From Hydrogenovibrio crunogenus (lineage in GTDB: Bacteria > Pseudomonadota > Gammaproteobacteria > Thiomicrospirales > Thiomicrospiraceae), in the NCBI RefSeq assembly GCF_004786015.1, contig NZ_CP032096.1, positions 248,001 through 312,000 on the forward strand: 64,000 nt of DNA. Direction: 5' to 3'. Below, one piece after another: positions 33,784 through 43,859 of this stretch. Within the stretch, counting starts at the first letter, position 1; every line of letters starts with the position of its first letter. The position numbers and the translations under genes are program-made. A model generated the notes under the pieces. The model saw nothing but the letters and a program-made list of their open reading frames with translations, was not told the DNA's origin and searched no databases.

Positions 33784-34589
33784 GGGAGTTCTCCATTAGA
33801 ATCTTTTTGATATAAATAAATGCCAAGACTGACGTATTGGCTGTCTTTGTCATGTTCTGCTTCGTGTTGGGATAACCAATGATCAAGTTCTTCAAGCAGT
33901 GCTTGAGATTTTTGATTGGCCAACTGTTCAAATTGTGAAAGGGCTTCTTTGTCCAGTTTTGCACTCGAAACTTTTCGTTGAAATCGCTTGTTATTTTGTT
34001 GGGTGGATAGGTTGTGGTTGATTGTTTGAATCAATTCTTGTGTGTCTGTTCCCAAAATACCAATCAGCTCTGGTGAGTCGTTGCCAGGGACATAGGCTGG
34101 ATTGACTAAATGAATCTGGCCGTCCTGTTGCTGGATGCATTTGGCGTCCATGAGCAATTGATACATGGCTTTTGGCGTGATGTCGCCACTGTATTTTTTG
34201 ACTAACTTAATAAACGAATGTTCTCCGTCGTCCAAACTTAGAGGCATGGGTTCATTTTCAGGCGAAAGGAATTCGGTATCATTTGTCCAACCGCCCAAAA
34301 CGCGAGTGGCTCGACTGTATTTTTGATCATTTTCGGAATAATCAATTTTGTCTAGTTCATTCAACCGTTTGACTTCTTTTCGCGAAAGTCCGGTTTTAGC
34401 GGAAACAGACGAAACCGTCGCTTTTTTATTTTCAATCATTGAAAGGTTGAAAGCTTCGTCGACATACGCTTTGCGCACCATTTCTTCAAAGCTGCCACAA
34501 GAAACTCCGTTCCGGAGCATGATACGAACCAGAGGGCCTAAGATTTTTGATGCACTTTTTACCAGTGCTGTTTGTATTTTTGTATTCAT
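33780..34589 (-). CDS. DUF6502 family protein
   Basis: 269 residues, no signal peptide. The N-terminal part contains a likely helix-turn-helix (ATVSSVSAKTGLSRKEVKRL, about 58-77), preceded by a conserved GVSCGSFEEMVRKAYVDEAF block. The C-terminal part is helical. The family is of unknown function and is found next to DUF5666 genes; here the two are translationally coupled. A DNA-binding or regulatory role is suggested only by the helix-turn-helix. Confidence 0.75.
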   Translation of the reverse strand: MNTKIQTALVKSASKILGPLVRIMLRNGVSCGSFEEMVRKAYVDEAFNLSMIENKKATVSSVSAKTGLSRKEVKRLNELDKIDYSENDQKYSRATRVLGGWTNDTEFLSPENEPMPLSLDDGEHSFIKLVKKYSGDITPKAMYQLLMDAKCIQQQDGQIHLVNPAYVPGNDSPELIGILGTDTQELIQTINHNLSTQQNNKRFQRKVSSAKLDKEALSQFEQLANQKSQALLEELDHWLSQHEAEHDKDSQYVSLGIYLYQKDSNGELP

Positions 34590-34762
34590 GATTTGGGATT
34601 ATATCCCCAAAAATTAAAAAAGCAACAAAAATCATTGTGAAACTTTTATGACAAGAAAAGGCTGATTTTATAAAGAGTTAATAAAGATAAAGATTATAAA
34701 AGGGAGAAGGGAGCAGAAAATGTTTGAAGCAGCAGGCTGATTGTAAGTTGTTGATGGCGATA

Positions 34763-34787
34763 AAAAACCCCGCACTGCGGGGTTTTT
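34763..34787 (-). terminator. Rho-independent terminator of the superoxide dismutase gene
   Basis: AAAAACCCCGC and GCGGGGTTTTT form an 11-bp stem with a 3-base loop, directly after the sod stop on the minus strand. Confidence 0.92.
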
Positions 34788-34803
34788 CTGAGAACAAGAG
34801 CGA

Positions 34804-35415
34804 TTAAGCTTTTGCGGCTTGGTACAGTTCTGAAACTTTGTTCCAGTTGACGACGTCCCACCACGCTTGCATGTAAGCTGGGCGTAGGTTTTGGTAACGT
34901 AGGTAATAAGCATGTTCCCAAACGTCCAGACCTAAAATAGGTGTTCCTTTGACTTCGGCAACGTCCATTAATGGGTTGTCTTGGTTTGGCGTTGACGAGA
35001 TTTCAAGCTTGCCGTCTGCAGAAACCGTTAACCATGCCCAACCAGAACCGAAGCGTGTGGCACCGGCTGTGTTGAATTTTTCTTTCATGGCATCTACGCT
35101 ACCGAAAGTGGCATTGATGTCATCTGCTAATGCACCTGTTGGAGCGCCCATGCTGTCACCAGTCATCACTTCCCAGAAGAAAGAATGGTTCCAGTGTCCA
35201 CCACCATTGTTACGCACAGCAGGAGAAATAGACCCTGCATTCGCAATCAAATCTTCCAAAGACTTATCGGCATTTTCCGTGTCTGCAATGGCGTTATTTA
35301 GATTGGTTACGTAAGTGTTATGGTGTTTTGTATGGTGAATTTCCATCGTGCGAGCATCGATAGAAACTTCTAGTGCATCATAATCGTAAGGTAAATCAGG
35401 AAGAGTAAAAGCCAT
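34804..35415 (-). CDS. sodA: Superoxide dismutase, Fe/Mn family with Mn-type signature
   Basis: 203 residues from the ATG at 35415; sequence upstream in frame to 35508 is not conserved. Metal ligands are His27 (MEIHHTKHH), the second His in [10 protein letters not shown], and the Asp and His of DVWEHAYY. The residue that separates the types is Gly before HWNH with Gln in TPNQDNPLM, the pattern of Mn enzymes, whereas typical FeSODs carry the Gln in the first position. A cambialistic enzyme remains possible. It converts superoxide to peroxide in the cytoplasm. Confidence 0.88.
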   Translation of the reverse strand: MAFTLPDLPYDYDALEVSIDARTMEIHHTKHHNTYVTNLNNAIADTENADKSLEDLIANAGSISPAVRNNGGGHWNHSFFWEVMTGDSMGAPTGALADDINATFGSVDAMKEKFNTAGATRFGSGWAWLTVSADGKLEISSTPNQDNPLMDVAEVKGTPILGLDVWEHAYYLRYQNLRPAYMQAWWDVVNWNKVSELYQAAKA

Positions 35416-35543
35416 ATTGCATTTCCTTTTTGTGTAATTGAATTGAACGTCCATTTTAACGACAAACGACGAATTATCAATACCCGACTGAAATAATCGG
35501 GTATTCATTTTAAAACAGCGTGTCGAACTTTGCTTGGATTCGT

Positions 35544-35837
35544 TTAAAAAATGTTATCAAGATGTTCCGGCGGTGGCGGCATGTCACCTATTTTTTCAAT
35601 TTCTGAAGGCGGCATTTGCATGAAGTAGCCTTTGGTTTCGAGGGCTTTCTTTACTTCTTCCGCGTCTACGCGTGCCAGCTTACGTTTTTCCGTCAGATCA
35701 AAATCAATGACATGTTGTGGTTCTCCGAACATGACTAACAGTTCATCGGATAATTTTTCCAAACCATCTTCTTTAGGCACAAATAAATAGAGTTCGTCTT
35801 TTTTTGCACTTTTATAGGCTGAAACCAATAAAGCCAT
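35544..35837 (-). CDS. YcgL domain protein
   Basis: 97 residues, the usual length of the gammaproteobacterial YcgL family. Hallmarks are [13 protein letters not shown], the LLVMFGEP block, and a Pro-rich C-terminus (MPPPPEHL). Function is not established. It stands alone between sod and a divergent NDUFA9-like gene. Confidence 0.9.
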   Translation of the reverse strand: MALLVSAYKSAKKDELYLFVPKEDGLEKLSDELLVMFGEPQHVIDFDLTEKRKLARVDAEEVKKALETKGYFMQMPPSEIEKIGDMPPPPEHLDNIF

Positions 35838-35990
35838 AATATCTTCCTTTTAAATTTGAGATGGGGGTATTTTATCAAATTGAGACCAAACACTTTAAGG
35901 AGAATCTTCGGCAATTTCTTGACCTTGTGGCCGATTTTCTTTATTCTTACGGGCTGTTTAAATTCCAATCAAATAAAAGCGGGAAGGGTT

Positions 35991-36962
35991 ATGACGGGCA
36001 ATAAAGTAGTTGTATTAGGCGGAACGGGGTTTATTGGTCGTTCGGTTGTCAATGAGTTGTCAAAAAGTGGCTATGAGATTTCGGTCGTTGTACGTCGCCC
36101 AGAAAGATTTCGTGACTATATGTTGTACAAAAACACGAAATTGGTTCAAATCGATAGTTTGCTAGACTCAGAAGGGCTGAAAAAAGCTTTTATGGGAACG
36201 GATGTTGTGGTGAACCTAACCGCTGATCTGACCGCGAAAACAGAAGCAGTTTCGGAAAAAGACATTGTTGCGGTCAATCAACAGATTAAGAAAGCGGTTG
36301 AGTCAGCGGGCATCAAACGGGTTGTGGCCTTATCTCAAATTGGTGCCGATGCAAATAATGCGCGTAACAACTGGTTGTATAACTTAGGCGAGTCCGATGC
36401 CATCATGCATACGATTTCTTGTGCTCAAGTGACGATTCTAAGAGCCGGATTATTGTTGGGCGAGGGAGATGAAGTGGCGACTCGATTTAAAAATCAGTTG
36501 AACCTGTTCCCTGTACTTCCGGTGGCCAATGCCAGTGTTGCGGTTCAGCCATTGTCCGTGAAAGATTTTGCAAAAGCCTTGGTGCTAAGCATTAAAGACA
36601 CGACGTTATTCGGTAAGAAAATCGAAGTGGTGGGTGAAGAGCGCATGGTGTTGAAAGACTTGGCGAGCCTGGTCAGAGACATGATGCAAAAAGACGATGC
36701 CTTGGTGATTCCAATGTGCTCTTTGAATGCAAAATTCATGAGTTTTTTAAACGCATTCGCACCAATTCGTTCGGTTTCTAAAGTGCAGTTAAGTCTTTTA
36801 AAATCTGATTTGATTTCAGATGAAGACTTTTCAAATCGTTTTGGGTTTGTGCCAATGAGTGTGGAGCAAACGTTGGCCAGTTATGTGTTGCCGACCAATA
36901 TGCGAGAGCGCTACAATTTTTACCGACAAGAAGCCGGTCGAAATGAAGATGAATTGGTTTGA
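35991..36962 (+). CDS. NDUFA9-like NAD(P)-binding protein (atypical SDR)
   Basis: 323 residues from the ATG at 35991, with GGAAGGG just upstream; the frame is open to 35856 but that leader is not conserved. The Rossmann motif is VLGGTGFIGRSV, followed by VVRRPERF and a substrate region without the canonical YxxxK pair. This matches atypical short-chain dehydrogenases related to the complex I accessory subunit NDUFA9. It may act in quinone or respiratory chain assembly; this is inference. A strong terminator follows. Confidence 0.8.
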   Translation: MTGNKVVVLGGTGFIGRSVVNELSKSGYEISVVVRRPERFRDYMLYKNTKLVQIDSLLDSEGLKKAFMGTDVVVNLTADLTAKTEAVSEKDIVAVNQQIKKAVESAGIKRVVALSQIGADANNARNNWLYNLGESDAIMHTISCAQVTILRAGLLLGEGDEVATRFKNQLNLFPVLPVANASVAVQPLSVKDFAKALVLSIKDTTLFGKKIEVVGEERMVLKDLASLVRDMMQKDDALVIPMCSLNAKFMSFLNAFAPIRSVSKVQLSLLKSDLISDEDFSNRFGFVPMSVEQTLASYVLPTNMRERYNFYRQEAGRNEDELV

Positions 36963-36983
36963 TTTTGAACCCGTTTCTCGATT

Positions 36984-37009
36984 AAAAGCCGTCATTTGAC
37001 GGCTTTTTT
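36984..37009 (+). terminator. Rho-independent terminator after the NDUFA9-like gene
   Basis: AAAAGCCGTC and GACGGCTTTT stem with a 4-base loop, then more T. Confidence 0.9.
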
Positions 37010-37052
37010 AGTTTATGATGGCCGAAAAAGCAAAAAGATGTTTTAAGGTGAA

Positions 37053-38306
37053 ATGATGGAAACTTATCTTGTTGGTGGGGCAGTACGAGATGCCTTATTG
37101 AATATTCCGGTATATGACCATGACTGGGTTGTCGTAGGGGCGACACCGCAGGATATGCTGGAACAGGGGTTTTCTCAGGTCGGGAAAGATTTTCCGGTGT
37201 TTCTGCACCCTAAGACAAAAGAAGAATATGCTTTGGCGCGTACAGAGCGAAAGAGTGGTCAAGGGTATCATGGTTTCGAAGTCTCCTTTGATCCGACGGT
37301 GACATTGGAAGACGATCTTATTCGCCGTGACCTGACGATTAATGCCATGGCACAAGATGCCGAGGGACGGATTGTTGACCCTTATGGTGGTCAGCAGGAT
37401 TTAGCTAAGAAGGTATTGCGCCATGTCTCTGAGGCGTTTTCTGAAGATCCTTTGAGGGTGTTGAGAGTGGCACGTTTCGCGGCAAAATTGTCGGCCTTTG
37501 GATTTACGCTGGCGCCGGAAACGACCGCTTTAATGAAGTCGATGTCAGCGTCAGGAGAATTGTCGACTTTAACGCCCGAGCGTGTTTGGCAGGAAGTAGT
37601 GAAGGCGCTCAATACTCAGACTCCCAGTGTTTTTTTTAAAGTGTTGGATCAAGTGAATGCGTTATCGGTATTGTTTCCTGCATTGGAGGCATTAAAAGGG
37701 GTTCAGCAACCTGAAAAGCATCACCCTGAAGGGGATGCTTGGGTGCATACAATGATGGTTTTAGATGCATCGGCCGCATTATCAGATGATGTGTCAGTAC
37801 GATTTGCGGCTTTGGTGCATGATTTAGGCAAAGGGGTCACCCCCCGGGAATTTTGGCCGAAGCATCACGGTCATGAAAAAGCAGGTGTTCCGTTGGTGGC
37901 TGAGCTTTGTCAGCAGTATCGTGTGCCGAAGAAAACACAGGTTTTTGCGGAGAAAGTAACGGAATATCATGGTCTGATTCATCGTGGATTGGATTCAGAA
38001 GGGCATCCTCACCTTAAAACGGCAACCTTTTTAAAGGTTTTATCGGCTTGCCAGGCGTTTAAGGAGGTTGCTCAATTTGAATCTTTATTGATTGCATGTG
38101 AAGCAGATGCTAGAGGACGGCTTGGTTTTGAAAGTCGTCCTTATCCTCAAAAGGATTTTTGGTTAGAATTGGCTAAGCGAGCAAATGCTGTCGATAATCA
38201 AGCTATCTTGGCGACTGGGGTAAAAGGCGCTGAGATTGGAGAAGCCATTGTGCAAGAAAGAATGCGCTTGATTGAGAATTTTGTCGGAGAGTATTCGGTC
38301 ATCTAG
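37053..38306 (+). CDS. cca: Multifunctional CCA tRNA nucleotidyltransferase with HD domain
   Basis: 417 residues, bacterial class II type with a C-terminal HD phosphohydrolase domain. The N-terminus has the nucleotidyltransferase GGAVRD and DHDWVVVG (metal-binding Asp pair), then [10 protein letters not shown] and [15 protein letters not shown]. The HD motif is VHDLGKG (about residue 254). It adds and repairs the 3' CCA of tRNA. Two adjacent ATG (37053 and 37056) are possible; AAGG lies upstream. Confidence 0.95.
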   Translation: MMETYLVGGAVRDALLNIPVYDHDWVVVGATPQDMLEQGFSQVGKDFPVFLHPKTKEEYALARTERKSGQGYHGFEVSFDPTVTLEDDLIRRDLTINAMAQDAEGRIVDPYGGQQDLAKKVLRHVSEAFSEDPLRVLRVARFAAKLSAFGFTLAPETTALMKSMSASGELSTLTPERVWQEVVKALNTQTPSVFFKVLDQVNALSVLFPALEALKGVQQPEKHHPEGDAWVHTMMVLDASAALSDDVSVRFAALVHDLGKGVTPREFWPKHHGHEKAGVPLVAELCQQYRVPKKTQVFAEKVTEYHGLIHRGLDSEGHPHLKTATFLKVLSACQAFKEVAQFESLLIACEADARGRLGFESRPYPQKDFWLELAKRANAVDNQAILATGVKGAEIGEAIVQERMRLIENFVGEYSVI

Positions 38307-38321
38307 ATGGCTTAATTTTAA

Positions 38322-38331
38322 CCAGGCCTGG
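38322..38331. repeat. CCAGGCCTGG palindrome, intergenic after cca
   Basis: Exact copy 16 bases after the cca stop, followed by TCATTTTTG. The flanking A/T tracts could make it a weak terminator. Confidence 0.85.
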
Positions 38332-38377
38332 TCATTTTTGAGTGGCGTGAGCGTGTTTCAAAAGGTGGTAAAACGAT

Positions 38378-39280
38378 TTGAAATTGTTGAGATTGACGCG
38401 TATTGCAACCTATGCTTCCGTTCTGGTGGCGCTAACATTGCTGCTGGTGAAAGCGTATGCCTGGTGGGAAACGCGCTCTGTTGGGGTGTTGGCATCGTTG
38501 CTGGATTCCGGATTGGATTTGGTGGCCTCCATTATGATTTTGTTTGCGGTGCGCTTGGCGCAGGTGCCGGCAGATAATGAGCATCGATTGGGACACGGAA
38601 AGGCAGAGCCGCTTGCTTCATTAGCGCAAAGTGTCTTCATCGCCGGGTCTGCTTTGTATCTCATTTTACACGCCATTGATCGACTGCTGTTTCCACAGAT
38701 GATTCAAACGCCGGAAATCGGGATTTGGGTGATGCTATTCTCTATGCTGTTGACGCTTTCTCTGGTCGGTTTTCAGCGTTATGTGATTCGCCGTACCGGC
38801 TCAACCGCTATTACCTCGGACAGTTTGCATTATGTGTCTGATTTGGGCGCTAACTTTGCGGTGTTGATCGGGTTGTTGTTGGTTTCCTGGCTTTGGGTCG
38901 ATGCTTTCCTCGGGTTGTTGATTGGGGTTTGGATTGCCTGGCAGGCCTTGAAATTGGCCTACCTTTCTTCCAATCAACTGCTGGATCGTGAATTGCCAGA
39001 TGAGTTGCGAGCGGAAATTCAGGAAATTGTATTGAGTCATCCAGATGTTCGCGGGTTTAATGATTTAAGAACTTTCCGTTCTGGGCCGACGATTTTCATT
39101 CAGCTGGATTTAGAATTGGATGATGACTTAAGCTTGCTTCAAGCGCATGCCATCTCTGAAGAAGTGACGGCAAATTTGTTAAAGCAGTTCGATAATGCGG
39201 ATGTTTTGATCCATCAGGAGCCGGTCAGTCTTCGCGATGATCCGGATCATCACCAATGGGAAGGACAACCTAATTCTTAG
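38378..39280 (+). CDS. fieF: Cation diffusion facilitator, FieF/YiiP type
   Basis: 300 residues with about six membrane helices and a cytoplasmic C-terminal domain (about 210-295). The transport-site motifs are SLLDSGLD (TM2) and HYVSDLGAN (TM5), the Asp/Asp and His/Asp quartet for Zn/Fe in the FieF group. HRLGHGKAEPLASLAQ is the conserved loop. The start is taken as TTG at 38378, with AAAGGTGG 10 bases upstream; no in-frame ATG fits. It exports divalent metal by proton antiport. Metal specificity (Zn, Fe or Cd) is not settled. Confidence 0.88.
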   Translation: MKLLRLTRIATYASVLVALTLLLVKAYAWWETRSVGVLASLLDSGLDLVASIMILFAVRLAQVPADNEHRLGHGKAEPLASLAQSVFIAGSALYLILHAIDRLLFPQMIQTPEIGIWVMLFSMLLTLSLVGFQRYVIRRTGSTAITSDSLHYVSDLGANFAVLIGLLLVSWLWVDAFLGLLIGVWIAWQALKLAYLSSNQLLDRELPDELRAEIQEIVLSHPDVRGFNDLRTFRSGPTIFIQLDLELDDDLSLLQAHAISEEVTANLLKQFDNADVLIHQEPVSLRDDPDHHQWEGQPNS

Positions 39281-39445
39281 AGCGGGGAGAGTGTTCAGGT
39301 TTTTGTCAGCTTATCAGGCTACCATTCGGCACACTGTCTGATAAAATAAAAAAATTAGGGTTTGCTAATCTACCGGTGCGAGAGGATAGCTAGGTTGCTC
39401 GGATAAACGCATTCATAATTTAAATATTTCAATAAGTAGGTAAAA

Positions 39446-40690
39446 ATGGCTTTAACTGGCTTAACAAAACGTTTGAAACCAGCGATGGTGCCAATACTCA
39501 TTTTGGTGGGCGTAGTTGGTATTTTTATTTTTTTAAAGGCCACCAAGCCGACACAGCCGCCTGTACAAATTCAGCAAAAAGTTTGGCCCATTAAAGTATT
39601 GGGCATTCAAAAGCAAAGTTTATCCCGTGTTCAAACGCTGTATGGCAAGGTCGAATCCTTTCGTTTAGTGGATGTTTCCGCTCCTGTGGCAGGGGTTGTT
39701 TCTGACTTACCTGTCAAGGCGGGCGATAACTTTGAGAAAGGTATGAAACTGGTCGCCTTAGCTGATTCTGACTTAGAGCTGCCTTATCAAATTGCGAAAG
39801 CGGATGTGGCCGATACTCAGGCGCAATTGAATCTTGAAAAGCTGGCTTATGATGCAAACCAAAAACGGCTGGAGTTTGAGAAAAAAGTCTTGGCCTTAAA
39901 AGAGAGAGATGTTGAGCGTAATACACAACTCTTAAAAAAAGATTTGGCCGCCAAATCGGTTTTAGACCAGTCTAAAGAAGCTTTAGTGCGTCAACAATAT
40001 GTGGTGGTGGGTGCCAAGCTATCGGTTCAAGAGCATAAAGTGAAGGTGTCGCAGTTACAAGCGAGACTGCAAAAATCGCAATCGAATTTTGAACAAGCCA
40101 AGATTAATTTGGAACGTGGGCGCATCATCGCCCCTTATGATGGACGCATTGCTCAAGTATCAGTGGCGCAGGGGAATCGTGTCAATACGGGAGCTAAACT
40201 GCTCAGTTACTACGCATTGGATAGCTTAGAGTTACGCGCACAAATTCCAACACAACAATTGAAGACCGTTTATGAAGGGTTGCAAAGTGGCGATACGTTA
40301 TATGCTCGGTTGGAAAGGCATAATCAACAATTTAAGTTGCCGTTGAAACGCTTAGCAGGGGAGGCTAAGACCAGTGGCGTGGATGCTTTTTTTGCCTTGC
40401 CGGATGCTTTGAAAGTGCTTCGCCCAGGCGAGCTGTTACAGGTAGATTTTTATGGTGAGCGTTTAACGGATGTTTTTGCGGTGCCTTATTCAGCATTATA
40501 TGGTGCAGATCGTATTTATGTGGTCGAACAAGGTTTGTTGCATATGAAACACGTTGAAAATTTGGGAGAAACCCGTATAGATGGTCAGCCTATGGTTCTT
40601 TTGCGGGGAGATGTTTCTGACGGAGCACAGGTAATGATAACGCACTTACCGAATGCAATTAGTGGGCTAAAAGTTTCGGTAATGGAGTAA
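39446..40690 (+). CDS. RND efflux periplasmic adaptor (membrane fusion protein)
   Basis: 414 residues. An N-terminal membrane anchor (about 14-32) is followed by a beta-barrel/lipoyl half-motif (VSAPVAGVVSDLPVKAGDNFEKG). A long coiled-coil hairpin follows (about 110-215), then the second lipoyl half (GRIIAPYDGRIAQVSVAQGNRV) and a beta-barrel domain. It links an inner-membrane RND pump to an outer-membrane channel. It is four bases upstream of the RND gene. No TolC-type gene is present here. Confidence 0.9.
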   Translation: MALTGLTKRLKPAMVPILILVGVVGIFIFLKATKPTQPPVQIQQKVWPIKVLGIQKQSLSRVQTLYGKVESFRLVDVSAPVAGVVSDLPVKAGDNFEKGMKLVALADSDLELPYQIAKADVADTQAQLNLEKLAYDANQKRLEFEKKVLALKERDVERNTQLLKKDLAAKSVLDQSKEALVRQQYVVVGAKLSVQEHKVKVSQLQARLQKSQSNFEQAKINLERGRIIAPYDGRIAQVSVAQGNRVNTGAKLLSYYALDSLELRAQIPTQQLKTVYEGLQSGDTLYARLERHNQQFKLPLKRLAGEAKTSGVDAFFALPDALKVLRPGELLQVDFYGERLTDVFAVPYSALYGADRIYVVEQGLLHMKHVENLGETRIDGQPMVLLRGDVSDGAQVMITHLPNAISGLKVSVME

Positions 40691-40694
40691 TTGA

Positions 40695-43600
40695 ATGTCA
40701 GACCATGATGAACTCTTTCGGCCAGAAGCTCATAGCCAAGACTTTCCTGGGTACCATCCACATGAAGATAAATTCAAATCCCGCGGATTTATTGGTTTGT
40801 TTGCTCGCCATAAGGTTGCACCGAATTTATTAATGATGATTATGATTTTGGCAGGGGTTGTGGCTCTGTTGAAGTTGAATGTGCAATTCTTTCCTAACTT
40901 TGAGCTGGACTATGCCACGGTAAGAGTGGTCTGGCCTGGGGCAAATGCGGAAGATGTTGAAACCTCGATCACCGAGCCGGTGGAACGCGTTCTGCGTAAC
41001 CTTGATAATTTAGATGAAATGACGTCAACCTCTTCTTTAGGGACTTCAATGGTGACGTTGAAGTTTGAAGAAGGCACGAACATGATTGAGGCGCTGGACC
41101 AAGTGAATCAGCGTGTCGGTGAGCTAAGGAATTTACCGCAAGATTCCGAAAAACCGATTATTGAACGCATAGTTCGTTATGAGCCGATTGCACGGTTGCT
41201 GTTGATTAGTGACAACGGTTCAGTGGAAGAGATGCGACCCATTGCCCGCCGATTTGAAAGAGAATTGTTGGATGCGGGTATCGATAAAGTTGAATTTAAA
41301 GGATTGCCTTTAGAAGAAATGGCGCTGGAAGTGCCGCAGTCAACACTGGAACATTATCAACTGTCTTTAGAGGATATCGCCACCAAGGTGGCCGGCATGA
41401 GTCGTGACTTACCCGCAGGGTCTGTCGGTGACAACCAAAGTGTGCGCGATATTCGTGCCATTCAGCAAGGACGGACTGAAAGCGACTTTGAGCAACTCAC
41501 TGTGTTGGTGTCGGATACGGAAAAAGTGAGTTTAGGGGATATCGCCCATATTGAACGTCGCGCTAAAAAAGACACGCCTTTGCTGGAAGTAGAGGGGCAT
41601 CCAGCGATTGAAATGCGGTTGATGCGTTCGGAATCGGGAGATACGTTAAAGTCGTCTAAAATCATGCAGGATTGGCTGGTTAAAACAGAGCCTACCTTAC
41701 CCAAAGGCATGCATTTTAAAGTATATGACGAAACCTGGTCGTTGGTGAATCAGCGAATTATGTTGCTGGTGAATAACGGGGTCGGCGGCTTGATTCTTGT
41801 GATTTTGATTTTGTATCTCTTTATGAATGGTCGAGTGGCTTTTTGGGTGGCTGTTGGGATTCCAGTCTCATTTATGGCGACGTTGATGATTATGTATCTG
41901 GCGGGTGGCAGCATTAACATGGTCAGCCTATTTGGCTTGATTATGGCATTAGGGATTATTGTGGATGACGCCATAGTGGTCGGGGAGGATGCGTTAGCCC
42001 ATCATGAAATGGGCGAACCTGCTTTACAAGCGGCAGAAGGGGGGGCACACAGAATGCTTGCGCCTGTCACGGCTTCTTCCATTACCACTGTTGGAGCCTT
42101 TTTGCCTCTAATGATGATTGGGGCAGAGATGGGAAATATCCTGTTTGCAATTCCACTGGTGATTATTTCGGTCATTTTTGCGTCATTGATTGAAAGTTTT
42201 GTGATTTTGCCAGGGCATTTACGCCATGCCTTGAAAAAAGTGACGCCCGCCAAACCCGGTTCGCTTCGTTTACGGTTGGATAATACGATTGATCATTGGC
42301 GGAACGTACAGTTTAGGTCGATGATTAAATGGGTCTTAGCGCATCGAGCGATAACGATTACATCCACTTTGGCGATGATGATTTTTGTAATCGGTTTATT
42401 GGCTGGTGGGCGTTTGGCATTTGTCTTTTTCCCCTCGCCGGAATCAACAAAGTTATCCGCGGATGCTAGATTTGTGGCTGGAACACCTTCTGAAGTGAGT
42501 TCAAAATATGTGGACCATTTGTATCAAGCGTTGCTGGACACCGAAAAAGAATTGGAGCCTGGTATCGTCAAGGTCGCCGTGGTGCACTATAACGAGACCT
42601 CAAAACAGCAAGGTGCAAACTTCAGTGGGATTAATATTGAGTTGGCCGAGCCGGATGAGCGTGATACACGTAATGATGAGTTTATTCGGGTTTGGCAACA
42701 AAAAGCCGGTGTGGTGCCAGGGTTGGATGTGTTGACGATTGAAGCGCCAAGAATGGGGCCACCGGGGAGTGATATTGATATTCGACTGTGGGGGGCGGAG
42801 CCCAGAAAACTGAAGCAAGCCGCGTTGGATTTGCAGCAAGTTTTGTCTCAAATCCAGGGGGTATCCGGTGTTCGAGATGATTTGCCGTATGGTCGAGACC
42901 AAATGGTGTATCGCTTAACACCTGAAGGACAAGCACTTGGTTTAACGTATGCCTCTTTGGGTCATCAGTTGTCGGACGCTTTTTCGGGTCGGTTGGTGCA
43001 GATTTTTACCGATGGGGAAGATGAAGTTGAAGTCCGAGTCCAATTTCCAAGAGAGGAACAGGCAACGTTAGCCAGTATCGATAAAATGAAAATAATGACC
43101 CCTTCCGGTGATCGTGTTGTATTGAGTTCAGTGGCTTCTTGGTCAACCCAGCAAGGGTTTGATGTGATGCGTCATGTAGATGGTCGTTTGGCTGTGACCG
43201 TATTAGGTGAAGTGGATAAAAGCGTGAATAATGCCAATCTAATTCTGAACCAGTTGGAAGAAACGACATTGAAATCACTCTCGGATACTTATGGGTTGCG
43301 GTATTCATTGGAAGGGCAAAATGCTCAGCAGGCAGAAACGATGGCGGACATGAAAGTCGGTTTGTTGATTGGATTGTCGATTATTTATATCGTCTTGGCG
43401 TGGGTGTTTGCTTCTTATACATGGCCGATTGTGGTGATGATGGCGATCCCTTTTGGGTTGATAGGAGCGATTCTTGGTCATTGGTGGCTAGGGATTGATA
43501 TGACTATTTTATCCTTATTCGGGTTCTTCGGTCTGGCGGGGATTGTGGTAAACGATTCGATTATTTTGGTGAGTTTTTATAAACGCTTGCGCGAAGAAGG

Positions 43601-43859
43601 AATGGCAGTGAATCAGGCGCTTGAAGAAGCTTCTGTTCAACGTGTGCGAGCGGTGTTGTTGACTTCTTTAACAACCATCGCGGGATTGACCCCATTATTG
43701 TTTGAAACCTCTTTACAGGCTCAATTCTTGATTCCGATGGCGGTGTCTATTGCCTTTGGGCTGGCATTTTCAACTGCGTTGATTTTACTGGTCATTCCAG
43801 CGACCTTGTCGCTCTATGAAAACTGGTTGGAAAAACGTCAGACTGAACAACCCGTTTAA
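40695..43859 (+). CDS. RND family efflux transporter (AcrB/MexB superfamily)
   Basis: 1054 residues. Twelve membrane helices are expected in the usual 1+5+1+5 plan, with two large periplasmic loops. The proton-relay Asp pair is in GIIVDDAIVVGEDAL (TM4), and conserved SLFGFFGLAGIVVNDSI lies in TM10. An extended polar N-terminus of about 30 residues precedes TM1. It resembles the HAE-type group and not the heavy-metal CusA group; the substrate is unknown. It forms an operon with the adaptor. Confidence 0.92.
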   Translation: MSDHDELFRPEAHSQDFPGYHPHEDKFKSRGFIGLFARHKVAPNLLMMIMILAGVVALLKLNVQFFPNFELDYATVRVVWPGANAEDVETSITEPVERVLRNLDNLDEMTSTSSLGTSMVTLKFEEGTNMIEALDQVNQRVGELRNLPQDSEKPIIERIVRYEPIARLLLISDNGSVEEMRPIARRFERELLDAGIDKVEFKGLPLEEMALEVPQSTLEHYQLSLEDIATKVAGMSRDLPAGSVGDNQSVRDIRAIQQGRTESDFEQLTVLVSDTEKVSLGDIAHIERRAKKDTPLLEVEGHPAIEMRLMRSESGDTLKSSKIMQDWLVKTEPTLPKGMHFKVYDETWSLVNQRIMLLVNNGVGGLILVILILYLFMNGRVAFWVAVGIPVSFMATLMIMYLAGGSINMVSLFGLIMALGIIVDDAIVVGEDALAHHEMGEPALQAAEGGAHRMLAPVTASSITTVGAFLPLMMIGAEMGNILFAIPLVIISVIFASLIESFVILPGHLRHALKKVTPAKPGSLRLRLDNTIDHWRNVQFRSMIKWVLAHRAITITSTLAMMIFVIGLLAGGRLAFVFFPSPESTKLSADARFVAGTPSEVSSKYVDHLYQALLDTEKELEPGIVKVAVVHYNETSKQQGANFSGINIELAEPDERDTRNDEFIRVWQQKAGVVPGLDVLTIEAPRMGPPGSDIDIRLWGAEPRKLKQAALDLQQVLSQIQGVSGVRDDLPYGRDQMVYRLTPEGQALGLTYASLGHQLSDAFSGRLVQIFTDGEDEVEVRVQFPREEQATLASIDKMKIMTPSGDRVVLSSVASWSTQQGFDVMRHVDGRLAVTVLGEVDKSVNNANLILNQLEETTLKSLSDTYGLRYSLEGQNAQQAETMADMKVGLLIGLSIIYIVLAWVFASYTWPIVVMMAIPFGLIGAILGHWWLGIDMTILSLFGFFGLAGIVVNDSIILVSFYKRLREEGMAVNQALEEASVQRVRAVLLTSLTTIAGLTPLLFETSLQAQFLIPMAVSIAFGLAFSTALILLVIPATLSLYENWLEKRQTEQPV

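Noticed and set aside
35856-35990. N-terminal extension of the NDUFA9-like protein with a lipobox-like LTGC
   Set aside because: A good ribosome-binding site precedes the ATG at 35991, where the conserved Rossmann motif begins; the extension overlaps the likely promoter region.
39316-39351. TTATCAG and CTGATAA dyad between the cation transporter and RND adaptor
   Set aside because: The loop is long (over 20 bases) and no clear T-run follows, so I do not call it a terminator.
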